Shown: positions 17,119-25,602 of the stretch, piece after piece
How the letters are laid out: each line of letters starts with the position of its first letter
Position numbering within the stretch: the stretch's first letter is position 1
Source: Lentisalinibacter salinarum
Lineage (GTDB): Bacteria > Pseudomonadota > Gammaproteobacteria > Steroidobacterales > Woeseiaceae
NCBI RefSeq assembly: GCF_040706555.1
Contig: NZ_JAPDRH010000002.1
Location: 310,001 to 374,000 of the forward strand
Reading direction: 5' to 3'
Length of the DNA: 64,000 bases
Program-made: the position numbers and the translations under genes
The notes under the pieces: generated by a model
Databases searched by the model: none
Told to the model about the DNA's origin: nothing
Seen by the model: the letters and a program-made list of their open reading frames with translations, nothing else

Positions 17119-18819
17119 TCAGTCCAGGGTGACTTCCTGCCGAATCTCGCCCATGCGGCAGGACCGGGCGCGTAACGTCACCGTGCCGGCTCCCTTGACC
17201 ACCAGCGAGCGCCGGGCCCGTCCCGTACTGCCACGGCCGTAGGGATAGTACAGCGCGCCCGTGCCCTCGCCCGCGCCGCGCCCCCATCCGTCCAGGTGGC
17301 CGAGCGTGCGGCGCGATCCGCCCTCGACCAGCTCGCAGCCGTCGCACTCGACGTCGAGATACAACTCTTCGTTCCAGCTGAGCTTCTTCGCCGAGCCCAA
17401 CACGTAGCTCGGCAGGTAGCCGACGTTCTCCACGGTCACGTCCAGCCGGGTGAGACCGCTGCCGAGGGCGGTCGTCTCCACCGCCGCGAAGCGCGGACGG
17501 GGCGCCATGGCGGCGACGCGCAGGAAGGCGGCCGCGTGCTGATTGCAGATGCCGGGCAGCAGCTCGTACGGCGGGTTCCACATCCCCACCCGCGGATCGA
17601 TGCCGCCGAGCTCCACGCGACCGAGCTGCGGGTGCTCGAAGCCGCGCCACTCGAGCACGGCGCGCCCGGCGTTCTGTTCGCGATCCCAGCGCGCGATCGC
17701 CACCATGTCGTCGCGGTCGAGATCGCTGTAGGCCTTCACGAACGGCTTCTTCCGCTCCAGGCCCACCTGCGCGAACAGGTCCCACAGCTCCACCACGTAG
17801 CCGATACAGCCCCGCTGGTGGTAGGCGTAGTCGGTGAGGTCGCCGTGCAGCGGCTTGTCCGGCTCGTACAGGAACTCCTCGTAACCGCTGACCATGGGAT
17901 AGCCGGTGTGGGTCTCCAGCCATTCGCCCACCTGGCGGAAGATGGCGAGGTCCTCCTGGTCCATCTTCGCGTCCGGCTGGTGGCCCAGCGGACGGATGCC
18001 GACGCCGCCGAACGTATGCAGATTCAGCCAGGCGAAGATGTTCGGATGCGCCGTGGTGAACTCGATCACGGCCCGCGACTCCGCCTCGCTGCCCGGATAT
18101 TCGCCTGCGCCCGCCTGTTCGTGGTCGGGCGCCCAGGACCAGGGGAAATTCCGGTTCAGGTCGATGGGGCTGTCGGAGAGGAAGGACGGCGACGGGATGG
18201 TGGCGCCGTCGAAGTTCTCGATGACGCCCTCGGGATAGAGCTTGTAGAAGGGGCCCTCGTCATCGACGGTGCGCAGCACCATCAGGTCCGGGACTTCCGT
18301 CGATGCGACGAACTCGCCGGTCGGGTCTTCCACGCGCATGGCGAGAGCGGCGCCGTCCCCGTCGAGGTCCGTCGGCCGCCAGTACGAGCGGCTGTCGTTC
18401 GGGCGCCGGTCCCGGGTGTTGGAACGCACATAGCGGCACTCCTTCAGCATGCGTTCCGCGCCGTCCGGCGAGATGCGCGGCATCACGTAGAACAGCACGT
18501 CGCGGAGCGCCTCACCCACCGCCGCAGAGAGGTTGTGCGGCACCGTGCCCTCGGCGTGGAAACGCAGCATGTCTTCGGCGATACCCAGCGCCACGCTGGA
18601 ACCGCAGAGTTCGGCGGCGTGCATGTTGCCGTCCACCCAGACGGCGGGACGGATATCGTCGGGGCGCGGGCCGATGGTGAGCAGCCACAGTTCGCGGCCC
18701 TCTTCCGTGCGGCCCAGCGATTCCAGCCGGACGAGGTCCGGCCAGGTCCCGGCCCAGTGCTCGAGTGTCGCGGTGAGTTCCTGGTAGGAGAGGTAGCGGT
18801 TGCGGAAGTCGGCTGTCAT
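17119..18819 (-). CDS. M14 zinc carboxypeptidase
   Basis: A 566-residue protein with an M14 carboxypeptidase domain in the first 370 residues. Zinc ligands are in WVDGNMHAAELCG (His and Glu) and NLHTFGG (His); the substrate-binding arginine region is RSNTRDRRPND, and the general base glutamate is in YVVELWDL. The C-terminal 170 residues are beta-rich and may be an accessory domain. No convincing signal peptide is present, so location is uncertain. Members of this length class cleave C-terminal residues from peptides or act on murein peptides. The start at 18819 agrees with the conserved N-terminal YLSYQELTATLEHWA helix; a longer frame from 18903 adds an unrelated stretch. Confidence 0.88.
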   Translation of the reverse strand: MTADFRNRYLSYQELTATLEHWAGTWPDLVRLESLGRTEEGRELWLLTIGPRPDDIRPAVWVDGNMHAAELCGSSVALGIAEDMLRFHAEGTVPHNLSAAVGEALRDVLFYVMPRISPDGAERMLKECRYVRSNTRDRRPNDSRSYWRPTDLDGDGAALAMRVEDPTGEFVASTEVPDLMVLRTVDDEGPFYKLYPEGVIENFDGATIPSPSFLSDSPIDLNRNFPWSWAPDHEQAGAGEYPGSEAESRAVIEFTTAHPNIFAWLNLHTFGGVGIRPLGHQPDAKMDQEDLAIFRQVGEWLETHTGYPMVSGYEEFLYEPDKPLHGDLTDYAYHQRGCIGYVVELWDLFAQVGLERKKPFVKAYSDLDRDDMVAIARWDREQNAGRAVLEWRGFEHPQLGRVELGGIDPRVGMWNPPYELLPGICNQHAAAFLRVAAMAPRPRFAAVETTALGSGLTRLDVTVENVGYLPSYVLGSAKKLSWNEELYLDVECDGCELVEGGSRRTLGHLDGWGRGAGEGTGALYYPYGRGSTGRARRSLVVKGAGTVTLRARSCRMGEIRQEVTLD

Positions 18820-18981
18820 GGCCGCGATGCTACGGTCAGCCCGGACGGACCACAACAAAAAAAATCGGGCGCCGCGCGCGGCCTCTCCGATCGCGGTGCC
18901 CACCCCATCGGACCGCCGTCGGGGCCTGGATCCCGACGGCGCGCCACCCCACGGGCCGCTGCAGACAGAGGCGGTCGGACG

Positions 18982-19581
18982 TTACTCGGCGGCAGCTACG
19001 CTGCGTTCCCAGGAGAACAGCGTCCGCGTCGACTGGTTCGCGTCGAGGCCGAGCCGGCTCAGGCGGCCGTCGCACTCGGCTGCGCAGTCGTCGCTGATGG
19101 TGTAGCGGTCCACGTGCACGCGCGTGCCGAGCAGCCCGCGGTCGAAGGTGGCCTCCAGCGTGATCGTGCCGACGTAGCTCGCGCGGTAGCCCTCTGGCAC
19201 CGTGAACGTGAAACCGGTAGGCGGCCGGATCTTCTGGCCCTGATAGCGGAAGCCGATGCTCGTCACCCGATGGGTGCCCGGTTCCAATGCCCAGGCGAAC
19301 TCACCGTCCCGGCCGATCCTGCCGACGATGGGCTGCGGACTGCCCGCCTCGGCGAGGTTCAGGGTGGCCGAACTGGCGAAAATGCCGTCACCGAAGGCCA
19401 CCTGGTGACCGTTGCGCATCAGCTCGAAGCGCCCGAACACCACGGTGGCAGCGGGTTCGCCGGTCTCACCCGCGAGTTCGGCGGCCGAATCGATATTGCC
19501 GGCCGTCGTCGCACAGCCGGACAGGCCCGCGAGCAGGCAACCGCCTGCGGCTGCGAAGATAAGGCGTCGCATCTTGCCCAT
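18982..19581 (-). CDS. lipoprotein of unknown function
   Basis: A 199-residue lipoprotein with lipobox LLAGLSGCATT, so Cys-acylated and membrane-anchored. The mature region is beta-rich and includes a PEGA-like pattern (EFAWALEPGTHRVTSIGFRYQ), in which a carboxypeptidase-regulatory-like fold presents the phrase 'lepGtHrv'. Two late cysteines (DDCAAECDG) may pair. The start at 19581 follows an AAGGGGG site. The promoter region is shared with the small basic protein at 19796 and contains several GTATATAC palindromes, so the two genes may be regulated together. Confidence 0.75.
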   Translation of the reverse strand: MGKMRRLIFAAAGGCLLAGLSGCATTAGNIDSAAELAGETGEPAATVVFGRFELMRNGHQVAFGDGIFASSATLNLAEAGSPQPIVGRIGRDGEFAWALEPGTHRVTSIGFRYQGQKIRPPTGFTFTVPEGYRASYVGTITLEATFDRGLLGTRVHVDRYTISDDCAAECDGRLSRLGLDANQSTRTLFSWERSVAAAE

Positions 19582-19615
19582 GAGAACCCCCTTTTGCATA
19601 CCAGTCTGCATACCA

Positions 19616-19745
19616 ATGTATATACATAGTATATCTTGTAACACGATTGTGTATATACCTGAGCTATCTCGTCGGAAATAGTGGTTTTCCGCCGCTCTAC
19701 GCCATAGCCCGGCGAATCACTTGCCAAGCGAACGTATATACATTG
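19616..19745. promoter_or_regulatory. AT-rich divergent promoter with three GTATATAC palindromes
   Basis: The eight-base palindrome GTATATAC occurs at 19618-19625 (within the perfect 12-mer ATGTATATACAT), 19651-19658 and 19734-19741. Spacings of 33 and 83 bases are close to whole helical turns. The stretch lies between the divergent lipoprotein and the small basic protein at 19796, a likely DNA-binding protein. The surrounding genome is very GC-rich, which makes three copies in 124 bases unlikely by chance. Confidence 0.55.
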
Positions 19746-19795
19746 AAATACTCTCCCGCGAAGGCGCTCCGGCGACGGACGCGAGGAGTGCGACG

Positions 19796-19999
19796 ATGAC
19801 CGCAGCGAGCGACGTGGCCAAGAAAGAAAAAGACAAGAAGAAGAAAAAGGACGCGCAGCTCGTACTCCGCCTGGACAGCGAACTGCGCGACCGTTTCCTG
19901 GACGCCTGTCAGGAACTCGATACCTCGGCCGCCCGGGAAGTGCGGCGTTTCATAAAGCGCTTCCTGAAGCGCTACGACGCCGGCGAACTGGACGACTGA
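19796..19999 (+). CDS. small basic protein, ribbon-helix-helix-like
   Basis: A 67-residue protein with a very lysine-rich N-terminal tail (KKEKDKKKKKDAQ) followed by a segment that looks like a ribbon-helix-helix fold: strand LVLRLDSELRDRFL, then the helices ACQELDTSAAREVRRFIKRF. Proteins of this form are dimeric DNA-binding regulators, some of them plasmid copy or partition repressors. No antitoxin partner is encoded next to it. The ATG at 19796 has GAGGAG eight bases upstream. The palindromes before the gene are candidate operators. The assignment rests on pattern only. Confidence 0.65.
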   Translation: MTAASDVAKKEKDKKKKKDAQLVLRLDSELRDRFLDACQELDTSAAREVRRFIKRFLKRYDAGELDD

Positions 20000-20082
20000 C
20001 GGCGCCCGCGCGCGGCGAACGGCGAAACCGGACGGCCCTGCCGTGCGAATATCGTGGTTTGGGACCGACGAGTCTGCAAGCC

Positions 20083-21546
20083 ATGAGCAATACCACGAAC
20101 AACGCCATCACACTCGACGAGACCATCGAAGCGGCGCGCCCGCTGCACGAGGCGTTCGCCTACGTGTCGGACTTCGCCCGCATCGAGGAATGGGACCCGG
20201 CGGTCGCCAGCGCCACGCGGCTCACCGACGGCGGGCCCGGTGTCGGCGCCGAGTACCGCATCGACATGAAGGCGGGATTCTCGCTGCACTACCGGGTGGT
20301 CGAGTTCGAACCGGACCGCCGCCTGCTGATGACGGTGAAATCGCGCCTGTTCACGGCCCGCGAGGATATCCTCTTCGAGGCAGCCGGCGACGGGACCCGG
20401 GTGCGCTATATCGCCAGCTTCGACTTCCCCGCACCGCTCGCCGCCCTGAACCGGCTGTTCCCGGCCGCCATGGACCGGGTCGGCAAGAGCGCGGTGGGCG
20501 GGCTGAAGAAGGCTCTGGAGGACGACTACGAGCCGCCCCGGGCTTCCGTGCTGACCGCCGCAGCCGACCGCCTCGTGCTGCCGGGTCTGTGGCGCTTCAC
20601 CCGTCTCGGCTACTGCGCCGCGCGCCGCCACTGGAAACCCGTCTCCGCCTACCTGGGCGACCGCCATATGCTGATCACCGGCGCCACCTCGGGCATCGGG
20701 CTCGCCGCCGCCCGCGAGCTGGCGACGCTCGGCGCGGGCCTGACCCTGGTGGCGCGCGATGCGGACAAGGCCCCGACGCTGGTCGCCGACTTGCGCGAGC
20801 AGACCGGCAACAGCGACATCGGCTACGAGATCGCCGACCTCTCCGTCATGGCGGACGTGCATGCCCTGTGCGACCGGCTGCTCGCCGCAGGCCGGCCCGT
20901 GGACGCGCTGATCAACAATGCGGGCGCGCTTTTCAACCCGCGGCAGGAGACGACGGAGGGGCTGGAGAAGAGCTTCGCGCTGCTCCTGCTCGGCCCGTAT
21001 GTCCTCACCGAGCGCCTGCAGCCGCTGTTCGTGAAGGCCGGATCGGCCCGGGTGGTGAACGTACTGTCCGGCGGCATGTACACCCAGAAGATCCGGGTGG
21101 ACGACCTGCAGAGCGAACGCGGCCTCTATTCCGGATCGGTGGCCTACGCCCGCGCCAAGCGCGGCCTCATGATCCTGACGGAGGAGTGGGCCGCACGCTG
21201 GGCGGACGACGGCATCGCGGTGAATGCCATGCATCCCGGCTGGGCGGACACTCCCGGCGTGGAGGAATCCCTGCCCGGGTTCTACCGCCTCACGCGATAC
21301 GTCCTGCGCAGCCCCGAAGAGGGGGCGGACACCGCCGTCTGGCTGGCTGCCGCCAGCGAGGCGGGCGAAGTCTCGGGCCGGTTCTGGCTGGATCGCGAAC
21401 AGCATCCGAGCCACCTGTCTTCCCGCACCGTCGAGAGCGCGGCGGAGCGCGCACGACTGCTGGAGCAGCTCGGCGAGCTGATGGAGAGCACCCGGCCCGG
21501 CCTGAGTGACGCCCCGGGCAGCGCGGGCCGCCGGGCCGCAGTATGA
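20083..21546 (+). CDS. SRPBCC-SDR fusion protein
   Basis: A 487-residue two-domain protein. Residues about 10-145 form a polyketide-cyclase/START-like SRPBCC lipid-binding domain (RPLHEAFAYVSDFARIEEWD). Residues about 190-440 form a short-chain dehydrogenase with MLITGATSGIGLAAARELA, NNAGALFN and the active-site YARAK. SDRs of this dehydrogenase/reductase SDR family member type act on lipids, retinoids or steroids with NAD(P)H; the lipid-binding domain on the same chain suggests a hydrophobic substrate handed between domains. The ATG at 20083 is chosen over an upstream TTG, and the ribosome-binding site is weak. A lone gene between the small basic protein and the SSI-like lipoprotein gene. 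Confidence 0.85.
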   Translation: MSNTTNNAITLDETIEAARPLHEAFAYVSDFARIEEWDPAVASATRLTDGGPGVGAEYRIDMKAGFSLHYRVVEFEPDRRLLMTVKSRLFTAREDILFEAAGDGTRVRYIASFDFPAPLAALNRLFPAAMDRVGKSAVGGLKKALEDDYEPPRASVLTAAADRLVLPGLWRFTRLGYCAARRHWKPVSAYLGDRHMLITGATSGIGLAAARELATLGAGLTLVARDADKAPTLVADLREQTGNSDIGYEIADLSVMADVHALCDRLLAAGRPVDALINNAGALFNPRQETTEGLEKSFALLLLGPYVLTERLQPLFVKAGSARVVNVLSGGMYTQKIRVDDLQSERGLYSGSVAYARAKRGLMILTEEWAARWADDGIAVNAMHPGWADTPGVEESLPGFYRLTRYVLRSPEEGADTAVWLAAASEAGEVSGRFWLDREQHPSHLSSRTVESAAERARLLEQLGELMESTRPGLSDAPGSAGRRAAV

Positions 21547-21593
21547 TGGGCGGGACGCATGCCGTCCGGAAGACCGGAGCCCCGTTGTAAGCA

Positions 21594-22067
21594 GTGAAAT
21601 CAGTGAAGCCAGCGAGGCCAGTGACAAGACGCTGCTTCGCCAGCGTCGTTGCCATGGTCGGCGCCGCCTCGCTCTGCGCCGCATGCGCCGGTGCCCCCTC
21701 GCCCGGCGGCGGGCGGTTGCGGGCCGAGATCAGCGTGGTCATCCAGGATCCGCAGGGCAGCCCGGTCTCCTACGTCATCCGTTGCGAGGCCGGCGAGGCC
21801 AGCCTGCGCGGCGCCGCGCAGATCGACGTGGAAGACGCCTGCAGGGCCCTCGCCCGTCCCGCGGTGCAGAACCGGCTCGTCCGCGGTCCGTCGCCCGAGC
21901 AGGTCTGCACCCAGGTCTACGGCGGCCCGCAGACGGCGATGCTGAGCGGCACCCTCGACGGCCAGTCGGTGAGCACGGTGGTAACCCGTGACGACGGCTG
22001 CGGCATCGGCGACTGGGACAACCTGCTGAAGGACATACTGCTGCCGGTCTCCCGCGGCCCGCGGTGA
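21594..22067 (+). CDS. SSI-like (subtilisin-inhibitor-type) lipoprotein
   Basis: A 157-residue protein with a lipobox-like end of the signal peptide (SLCAACAGA). The mature domain has four cysteines spaced as in the Streptomyces subtilisin inhibitor family: Cys in VIRCEAG, Cys in DACRAL, Cys in QVCTQVYGGPQT and Cys in DDGCGIGDWD. The YGGP and GTLDGQSV segments match the 'tY.Pvtvta.G.w.G' region before the last disulphide. A paralogue with the same four cysteines lies at 35411. Both should be secreted or outer-membrane-anchored inhibitors of subtilisin-type proteases, by analogy only. GTG at 21594 is one of several possible starts. The stop overlaps the start of the permease gene (GTGA). Confidence 0.65.
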   Translation: MKSVKPARPVTRRCFASVVAMVGAASLCAACAGAPSPGGGRLRAEISVVIQDPQGSPVSYVIRCEAGEASLRGAAQIDVEDACRALARPAVQNRLVRGPSPEQVCTQVYGGPQTAMLSGTLDGQSVSTVVTRDDGCGIGDWDNLLKDILLPVSRGPR

Positions 22068-23362
22068 GGAAGAACCCGGCCCTCGGTCTCTGGACGCTGG
22101 TCGCACTGGTGATCGGCAACATGATCGGCGCCGGCGTCTTCACCACCTCCGGTTTCGCACTGGCAGACCTCGGCTCGCCGTGGCTCGTGCTGGCGGCCTG
22201 GCTGATCGGCGGCCTGCTCGCGCTGTGCGGCGCGCTCAGCTACGGCGCCCTGGCACGGCTGGTGCCGGGTTCCGCCGGCGAGTACCTGTATCTCTCCCGC
22301 ATCGTGCACCCGGCCGTCGGTTTCATCGCGGGCTGGGTCTCGCTGCTGGCCGGTTTCACGGCCGCCATCGCTTATTCGGCGCTCACCTTCGCCGCGTATG
22401 CACTCGGCCCGGACGCCGGTGCCGCGAAGGCCGTCGCCACCGCGGTGATCACCGTCGCCGTGCTGCTGCACGCGCTGCGCGTACGCCGGGGGGCGTGGGT
22501 GCAGAATGCAGCCGTCGCGCTGAAGCTCGCGCTGCTGGCCGCCTTCTGCGGCCTCGCCGTGCTCGGCGGCGGCCCCTGGAGCGGCCTCGCCGCGCCGGAT
22601 CCGCCGCCATTCTCGCTGGCCGCCTTCGCCCTCTCCCTGATGTGGATATCGTTCAGCTACTCGGGCTTCAACGCCGCGGTCTACGTCGCCGGCGAAGTGC
22701 CGTCGGCGGAATCCGTCGTGCCCCGGGCCCTGCTGCTCGGCACGCTGCTCACGCTGTTCCTCTACCTCGCGCTGAACGCCGTCTTCGTCCTCGCGCCGCC
22801 GTTCGAGACGGCCGCCGGCCGGGAGGACGTGGCGGCCATCGCGGCGCGCGCACTGGGCGGCGAACCGCTGGCGGCCGCCATCCGTCTCCTGATCGCACTG
22901 GCGCTGTTCACCTCGGTCTCGGCGATGGTGATGGCGGGCCCGCGGGTCTACGCGAAGATGGCCGAGGACGGCCTGTTCCCTCGAGTGTTCCGTTCCGGGG
23001 ACGGCGCCCCCACGGCGGCCGTCGCGCTGCAGGGCACGCTGGCCATCGGCGTCGTCTGGCTGACCGGGCTGCGGGAACTGCTGTCGTATCTCGGCTTCAC
23101 GCTCGGCCTCAGCGCCGCCGGCACGGCTGCCGCGCTGTTTCTCGCCGTGCGGCGCCAACCCGGGCGCCGACGCGAACTGCCCGGCTATCCCTGGGCGTAT
23201 CCCTGGGCATATCCCCTGGCGCCGGCCGTGTTCGTGGTCTTCACGCTCGTCTTCGCGGGGCTCGCCGCCACCGTCAACCCCCGCGAGATGCTGGCGGCGG
23301 TCGCCACCATCGTTTCCGGCGCCCTGCTCTACCGCCTGACCCGCGGCCGCCGGCCCGTTTGA
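22064..23362 (+). CDS. APC-family amino acid permease
   Basis: A 432-residue membrane protein with about twelve hydrophobic segments. It begins with the APC signature in helix 1 (VALVIGNMIGAGVFTTSGFALADLG, split as VALVIGNMIGAG plus VFTTSGF), whose unwound GNMIGAG stretch binds the amino-acid backbone. It resembles the LAT/YfnA-like transporters of the amino acid/polyamine/organocation superfamily. Substrate not known. The start is GTG at 22064, overlapping the stop of the SSI-like lipoprotein gene, so the two are translationally coupled. The repeated WAYPWAYP stretch near residue 370 is a short internal duplication. Confidence 0.9.
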   Translation: MRKNPALGLWTLVALVIGNMIGAGVFTTSGFALADLGSPWLVLAAWLIGGLLALCGALSYGALARLVPGSAGEYLYLSRIVHPAVGFIAGWVSLLAGFTAAIAYSALTFAAYALGPDAGAAKAVATAVITVAVLLHALRVRRGAWVQNAAVALKLALLAAFCGLAVLGGGPWSGLAAPDPPPFSLAAFALSLMWISFSYSGFNAAVYVAGEVPSAESVVPRALLLGTLLTLFLYLALNAVFVLAPPFETAAGREDVAAIAARALGGEPLAAAIRLLIALALFTSVSAMVMAGPRVYAKMAEDGLFPRVFRSGDGAPTAAVALQGTLAIGVVWLTGLRELLSYLGFTLGLSAAGTAAALFLAVRRQPGRRRELPGYPWAYPWAYPLAPAVFVVFTLVFAGLAATVNPREMLAAVATIVSGALLYRLTRGRRPV

Positions 23363-23411
23363 CCGGCGGCACGCTGCGGGATTACCGTCAGTGCAGAAGG
23401 ACACGGGAACC

Positions 23412-24173
23412 ATGAACAGGGCGGAATACACGCGCCGATTGCTGCGATCACTACCGCTGGCTGCCGTACTCGGCCTGGGCGTGCCTCTTGCCGCCTGCGA
23501 GGAATCCTCCTGGGAGGCCCAGCGTCTGGCGCTCGCCCGGGCGGTGGAGAAGCAGGTGCGTGAGACCGCCGATTACACGGGCAAAGAGCGTCTCGACCCG
23601 GCGGTCCTGGAAGCCATACGCGACGTGCCCCGCCACGAATTCGTCCCGCCGGCCTACCGTGAATACGCCTACGAGGACCGGCCGCTGCCGATCGGCGAGG
23701 GCCAGACGATCTCCCAGCCCTATATCGTCGCGCTGATGACGGATCTCGCGTCGGTGGGACCGGCTTCCACCGTACTCGAGGTGGGAACGGGCTCGGGCTA
23801 TCAGGCCGCCGTCCTCGCCGGGATCGCCGAGCACGTCTACACGATAGAGATCGTCGCGCCGCTCGGCGAGCGGGCGGCGGAGACACTGGAGCGGCTCGGC
23901 TACGACAATGTCAGCGTCAGGATCGGCGATGGCTACCGCGGCTGGCCGGAGGCCGCGCCGTTCGATGCCATCGTGGTGACCGCCGCCCCCGAGACAGTGC
24001 CGCCGCCGCTGATCGAACAGCTGAAGGTGGGCGGCCGCCTCGTCATCCCGGTGGGCCCCGAGGGCGGCGCCCAGTTCCTGGAGGTGTTCGAGAAACGCCC
24101 CGACGGCTCGATAACGTCCCGGCATGTGCTGCCGGTGCGATTCGTTCCGTTCACCAGGGATGTCGAACAATAG
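23412..24173 (+). CDS. pcm: exported protein-L-isoaspartate O-methyltransferase
   Basis: A 253-residue PIMT. The N-terminus has a signal with a lipobox-like end (GVPLAACEESS), so the enzyme is probably periplasmic and possibly acylated, unlike the usual cytosolic Pcm. The methyltransferase domain has TISQPYIVALMTDL and the SAM-binding motif VLEVGTGSGYQAAVLAG. It repairs isoaspartyl residues using S-adenosylmethionine; SAM supply outside the cytoplasm is a puzzle. The ATG at 23412 was chosen; a GTG at 23391 is an alternative. The symbol is given by family, and pairing with surE or rpoS is absent. Confidence 0.88.
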   Translation: MNRAEYTRRLLRSLPLAAVLGLGVPLAACEESSWEAQRLALARAVEKQVRETADYTGKERLDPAVLEAIRDVPRHEFVPPAYREYAYEDRPLPIGEGQTISQPYIVALMTDLASVGPASTVLEVGTGSGYQAAVLAGIAEHVYTIEIVAPLGERAAETLERLGYDNVSVRIGDGYRGWPEAAPFDAIVVTAAPETVPPPLIEQLKVGGRLVIPVGPEGGAQFLEVFEKRPDGSITSRHVLPVRFVPFTRDVEQ

Positions 24174-24248
24174 CGATGTGACAGCCGCGGCGATCATTGG
24201 GTACATTGATCGGCAGAGATTCACGAAAAGCGTACCCAGGGGAGTTGC

Positions 24249-25457
24249 ATGACCCATAGCCGATCTGTTCACCGGCGGCCTGTCCATTGGCGACCTTTCC
24301 ACAGGCATTTTGTCCACCGGCTGTGGTTGCAGCTCACGGCCGCGGCCGCGGCGTTCCTGCTCGCTGCCTGCGTCCAGGCGGACAGCGACAAGCCCTTCGC
24401 CGTCGAAACGGTCACCTCGTTCGACGAACCCTGGGCGATGGCCTTCCTGCCGGACGGCCGCCTGCTGGTCACCGAGAAGAAAGGCAATCTCCTCGTGGTG
24501 ACCCGGGACGGCGCGAAGTCCAGACCCGTGCGCGGCGTACCGGACGTGGACTACGGCGGCCAGGGAGGACTCGGCGACGTCGCGCTACACCCGGATTTCG
24601 CCGGGAATGGCGTCATCTACCTGAGCTATGTCGAGGCGGGCGTCGCCGATACCCGTGGCGCCGCCGTGGCGCGAGCGACGCTGGAGCTGACCGAAAGAGG
24701 CGGCACACTCTCCGACGTCGAGGTCGTCTGGCGCCAGTATCCGAAGGTGGTCGGCTTCGGCCACTATGGGCACCGTCTCGCCTTCGACGACGACGGCTAT
24801 CTGTGGATCACCTCCGGCGACCGCCAGAAGTTCACGCCGGCCCAGGACATGCAGAGCAACATGGGCAAGGTGCTGCGCCTCAACGACGATGGCACCGAGC
24901 CCGCCGACAATCCCTGGGTGAACTACATCGAGCAGAACCCGCTGGTGGACGACATCGGCGTCTACGGCGATTTCTGGACGCTGGGTCACCGCAATCCGCT
25001 GGGCATCGACATCGACCTCGACGGCCGCATCTGGGTCATCGAGATGGGCCCGGCCCACGGCGACGAGCTGAACCACATCGTCCGCGCCGAGAACTACGGC
25101 TATCCCGAAGTCTCCGAGGGCGACCACTACGACGGCCGCGAGATACCGGATCACGACACCCGGCCCGAGTTCAAGACACCGGCCGTCGCCTGGGTGCCGG
25201 CCATCTCGCCCGGCGACCTGATGATCTACAAGGGCGAACTGTTCGGCGACTGGCGCGGTGATGCCTTCGCCGCCGGGCTGTCGTCCCGGGCCATCGTGCG
25301 CATCGAACTGGACGGCGACAGCGCCCGCGAGGCCGAACGCTGGGACATGGGCGCGCGCATCCGCGCCCTGGCGCAAGGGCCGGACGGCGCCATCTGGGTG
25401 CTGGAAGACGAGCGCGGCGACAGCCAGGGAAGGCTGCTGAGGCTGACGCCGCAGTAA
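24249..25457 (+). CDS. PQQ-type soluble aldose sugar dehydrogenase lipoprotein
   Basis: A 402-residue GSDH-fold protein (six-bladed propeller, YliI/sGDH family) with signal peptide and lipobox AFLLAACVQAD. Motifs include EPWAMAFLPDGRLLVTEKKG, QGGLGDVALHPDF and the region ending GHRNPLGIDIDLDG. It oxidises aldose sugars with PQQ in the periplasm and passes electrons onward. PQQ synthesis genes are not in the window. The N-terminal tail is odd: imperfect repeats built on HRRPVHWRPFHRHFVHRLW precede the hydrophobic segment. AGGGGAG lies five bases before the ATG. It probably forms its own transcript. Confidence 0.9.
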   Translation: MTHSRSVHRRPVHWRPFHRHFVHRLWLQLTAAAAAFLLAACVQADSDKPFAVETVTSFDEPWAMAFLPDGRLLVTEKKGNLLVVTRDGAKSRPVRGVPDVDYGGQGGLGDVALHPDFAGNGVIYLSYVEAGVADTRGAAVARATLELTERGGTLSDVEVVWRQYPKVVGFGHYGHRLAFDDDGYLWITSGDRQKFTPAQDMQSNMGKVLRLNDDGTEPADNPWVNYIEQNPLVDDIGVYGDFWTLGHRNPLGIDIDLDGRIWVIEMGPAHGDELNHIVRAENYGYPEVSEGDHYDGREIPDHDTRPEFKTPAVAWVPAISPGDLMIYKGELFGDWRGDAFAAGLSSRAIVRIELDGDSAREAERWDMGARIRALAQGPDGAIWVLEDERGDSQGRLLRLTPQ

Positions 25458-25483
25458 TGTCGTCGCGCCCGGGCGGCGCGGAA

Positions 25484-25503
25484 CGGCCTCGGGGCCGAGG
25501 CCG
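25484..25503. terminator. GC-rich hairpin after the aldose dehydrogenase gene
   Basis: Eight-base arms CGGCCTCG and CGAGGCCG with a four-base loop lie 26 bases beyond the stop at 25457, inside a larger imperfect hairpin. No T run follows, so intrinsic termination is uncertain. Confidence 0.35.
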
Positions 25504-25602
25504 GTGCCGGTTCCGCTTCCGCGCGTATAGGCCCGGAAGCCGCGCCGCGGCCTGGCAACTAGCGTATTCCGACGATCGGCTGATCGACCCGGGATCAACG
25601 AC

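Noticed and set aside
17296..19629. Plus-strand frame of 777 codons over the M14 peptidase and lipoprotein
   Set aside because: No family, arginine/valine-rich shadow, passes over the well-supported minus-strand genes.
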